Shown here: positions 62,599 through 64,000 of the stretch, piece after piece | Position numbering within the stretch: the first letter of the stretch is position 1 | Layout of the letters: every line of letters starts with the position of its first letter | Assembly (NCBI GenBank): GCA_012845835.1 | Contig: JABAKD010000026.1 | Location: forward strand, 8,316,058 to 8,380,057 | Direction: 5' to 3' | Length of the DNA stretch: 64,000 nucleotides | DNA from: Undaria pinnatifida | Taxonomy: Eukaryota > Sar > Phaeophyceae > Laminariales > Alariaceae | Position numbers and translations under genes: made by a program | The notes under the pieces: generated by a model | What the model saw: only the letters and a program-made list of their open reading frames with translations | Databases searched by the model: none | What the model was told of the DNA's origin: nothing

Positions 62599-63906
62599 TC
62601 GGATCTGACTCCACCCCCGACAACGCCAACCGGCAATGTCACCAACAATCGCCGACCCCCACCCCCGCCACCCCCATCAGACGAATCACCCTCGCCAGAA
62701 CACGACACCGCGGACCCTCCGGATTCTTTCCATTTCTTCTGGAACTCCTCGTCCGTCTTCTCACAGTGGTACCTGTGCGACATCGAGTACGAGAGCGTCC
62801 CGTATAACTGCGCCGAACAGATGATGGCGCAGAAGGTTGCGCTCTTCGGGGACATCGCGACAGAGCTTCGCATCCGAACCACCTTTGACCCCGCCGACCA
62901 AAAATCTCTTGGACGCACCGTGTCCGGCTTCGACCAGGAGTGTTGGGAGCGACATCGCTACGACATCGTCCTCAACACCAACTTCTGCAAGTTCAACAAG
63001 AACCCGGACCTACAACGAGCGCTCGAGGCAACTGGCGAGAAACACATCGATGAGGCCAGCCCGTACGACCTCGTCTGGGGCATCGGCTACAGGGCTGACC
63101 ACCCGCTCGCCTGCGAAAGGGCGCGTTGGCGCGGTCGGAACCTGTTAGGCCGGGTACTTATGGACGTCCGCGAAAGCCTTCGCTCGAGCCTCAACACCAC
63201 AAGCGCCCCCCTCCCCTGCTCTCGTGAGCCAACATCCACTCTCACCGACTCCAGCCGGGTCTTCCCCACCGCCGATGGCATCCACGAGACAGGCCCCTCC
63301 CCCCTTCAGAAAACGCCGGGTACCCCGCTTGAACTTCTTCTGCCACCCTCCACCCCGGACGCTTTGCCCAGCAGCCACTTCGCTCAGGTCTCCGCCGTCG
63401 ATGCCGCTGCCAACCTATACCCTGCTGCCACCGCGCCGACGATACCAGAACATGGACCATGCCTTACAAGCGGCATTCTAACAGTCGAAGACGCGTCATT
63501 CACGACCGAGGTACTAGTCCACAGCGGCCCTACCGCCGCCAAACGCGGCAAACTCGTGGCGCTGCTCGATACAGGCTCCCCTCAGTCGTTCATCACCGCC
63601 GCGGCCGTGGAACAACTGAAGGCCTTCCGGTCAGCAACGGATGAGTGCGAACGACATAATTCACCTCGTTCATGGGGAGGTTTCGGAACCTCGACTCCCC
63701 TCTCCACCTCCGTTTCCACCCGCTTAAGCATCCAGTTTAAGCACTACCAAACTCCCACCGCCGCCCTGGCAGTATGGGCTTGCGTCGTTCCGGCAGGAAC
63801 TAGGCAGCACCCCATCCTCTTGGGGCGAGATAGCTGGATGCGCTTCGAGCGACGCTCGTATACCACGCTCCCGCGACAGCCCCAGCTGCCACACCAGCCC
63901 CCCTAA
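62599..63906 (+). CDS. NADAR domain-retropepsin polyprotein segment
   Basis: A 435-codon open segment. Residues 44-195: NADAR/YbiA-like domain (FHFFW, FSQWY, YNCAEQMMAQKVALFGD, LGRTVSGFD, W in ECWERH, NFCKFNKNPDLQRAL, EASPYDLVWGIGY, WRGRNLLGRVLMDVRESL). The family's Glu (62815), Trp (62944) and Asp (63067) are present. Known members act on N-glycosidic bonds of ADP-ribose or NAD-related substrates. Residues about 290-435: aspartic protease-like domain with LLDTGSPQSF (DTGS, 63568-63579) and HPILLGRDSW, as in retroelement proteases. A Pro/Ser-rich linker joins them. No ATG lies between the TGA at 62596 and the NADAR start, so it must be read from upstream. Stop TAA at 63904. Confidence 0.8.
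   Translation, partial: SDLTPPPTTPTGNVTNNRRPPPPPPPSDESPSPEHDTADPPDSFHFFWNSSSVFSQWYLCDIEYESVPYNCAEQMMAQKVALFGDIATELRIRTTFDPADQKSLGRTVSGFDQECWERHRYDIVLNTNFCKFNKNPDLQRALEATGEKHIDEASPYDLVWGIGYRADHPLACERARWRGRNLLGRVLMDVRESLRSSLNTTSAPLPCSREPTSTLTDSSRVFPTADGIHETGPSPLQKTPGTPLELLLPPSTPDALPSSHFAQVSAVDAAANLYPAATAPTIPEHGPCLTSGILTVEDASFTTEVLVHSGPTAAKRGKLVALLDTGSPQSFITAAAVEQLKAFRSATDECERHNSPRSWGGFGTSTPLSTSVSTRLSIQFKHYQTPTAALAVWACVVPAGTRQHPILLGRDSWMRFERRSYTTLPRQPQLPHQPP
62728..63183 (+). other. NADAR domain
   Basis: The complete domain boundaries within the polyprotein, from FHFFWNSSS to MDVRESLRSS. All conserved blocks of the family occur in order and without indels, so the domain itself is intact in this copy. 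Confidence 0.82.
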
Positions 63907-64000
63907 CCGACCCGTGGCGAACTTTCTCTGCACCACCACGGCCCCAACGGGGCCTTCGCCTTCATTACCGACGACCGATACACCGACGACGTCTACCACC
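63460..64000 (+). mobile_element. Retropepsin-like domain and continuation out of the window
   Basis: After the TAA at 63904 the same frame stays open to the window end (PTRGELSLHHHGPNGAFAFI...). The polyprotein therefore probably continued into reverse transcriptase beyond 64000. Whether TAA is decay or a recoded stop cannot be told here. Confidence 0.55.

Noticed and set aside
62821-63906. A free-standing NADAR gene starting at the ATG at 62821
   Set aside because: That start would remove the FHFFW...FSQWY and CAEQ blocks including the conserved Glu, so the domain must be translated from upstream.

Overview
This is a eukaryotic nuclear window, mostly non-coding and repeat-rich. It holds spliced genes with GT-AG introns, replication-type histone genes with 3' stem-loops, tRNA-related SINEs, LTR elements and many microsatellites. 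The lineage cannot be fixed from the sequence. A stramenopile alga with a large genome (brown-alga-like) is my best guess, at low confidence; a short TTAGGG run is compatible with it.

Layout. 1-5592: repeats and microsatellites, no gene recognised. 5665-31797 (+): one purple acid phosphatase (PAP) gene in nine exons. Its 564-residue reading frame carries all five metal-binding blocks; the introns total about 24 kb and are filled with SINEs, LTR debris, minisatellites, a 424-bp foldback and decayed duplicates of the gene's own exons. 31800-43400: repeats only. 43510-43821 (-): histone H4. 43830-52700: mostly unrecognised sequence with a few repeats. 52823-54253 (-): linker histone H1 in three exons, divergent from intronless histone H3 at 54559-54969 (+). 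All three histone genes end in a GGTGTT/AACACC stem-loop. 54970-60918: minisatellites and two copies of a miniature LTR element (TRIM), one interrupted by an 82-bp MITE inserted at TTAA. 60920-64000 (+): the left end of an LTR retroelement that runs off the window.

The most unusual object is the last one. It has a 546-bp TG...CA LTR candidate with four heat-shock-type GAAnnTTC dyads. Its primer binding site is complementary to tRNA-Ser(GGA), and the complementarity continues for 58 nt into the anticodon arm. Its polyprotein frame encodes a NADAR (YbiA-like, ADP-ribose-related N-glycosidase fold) domain directly upstream of a DTGS retropepsin domain. Four in-frame stops suggest this copy is decayed or depends on recoding. 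The TRIMs and an LTR fragment at 9.3-9.6 kb share the same tRNA-Ser primer site, so several LTR families here use one primer.
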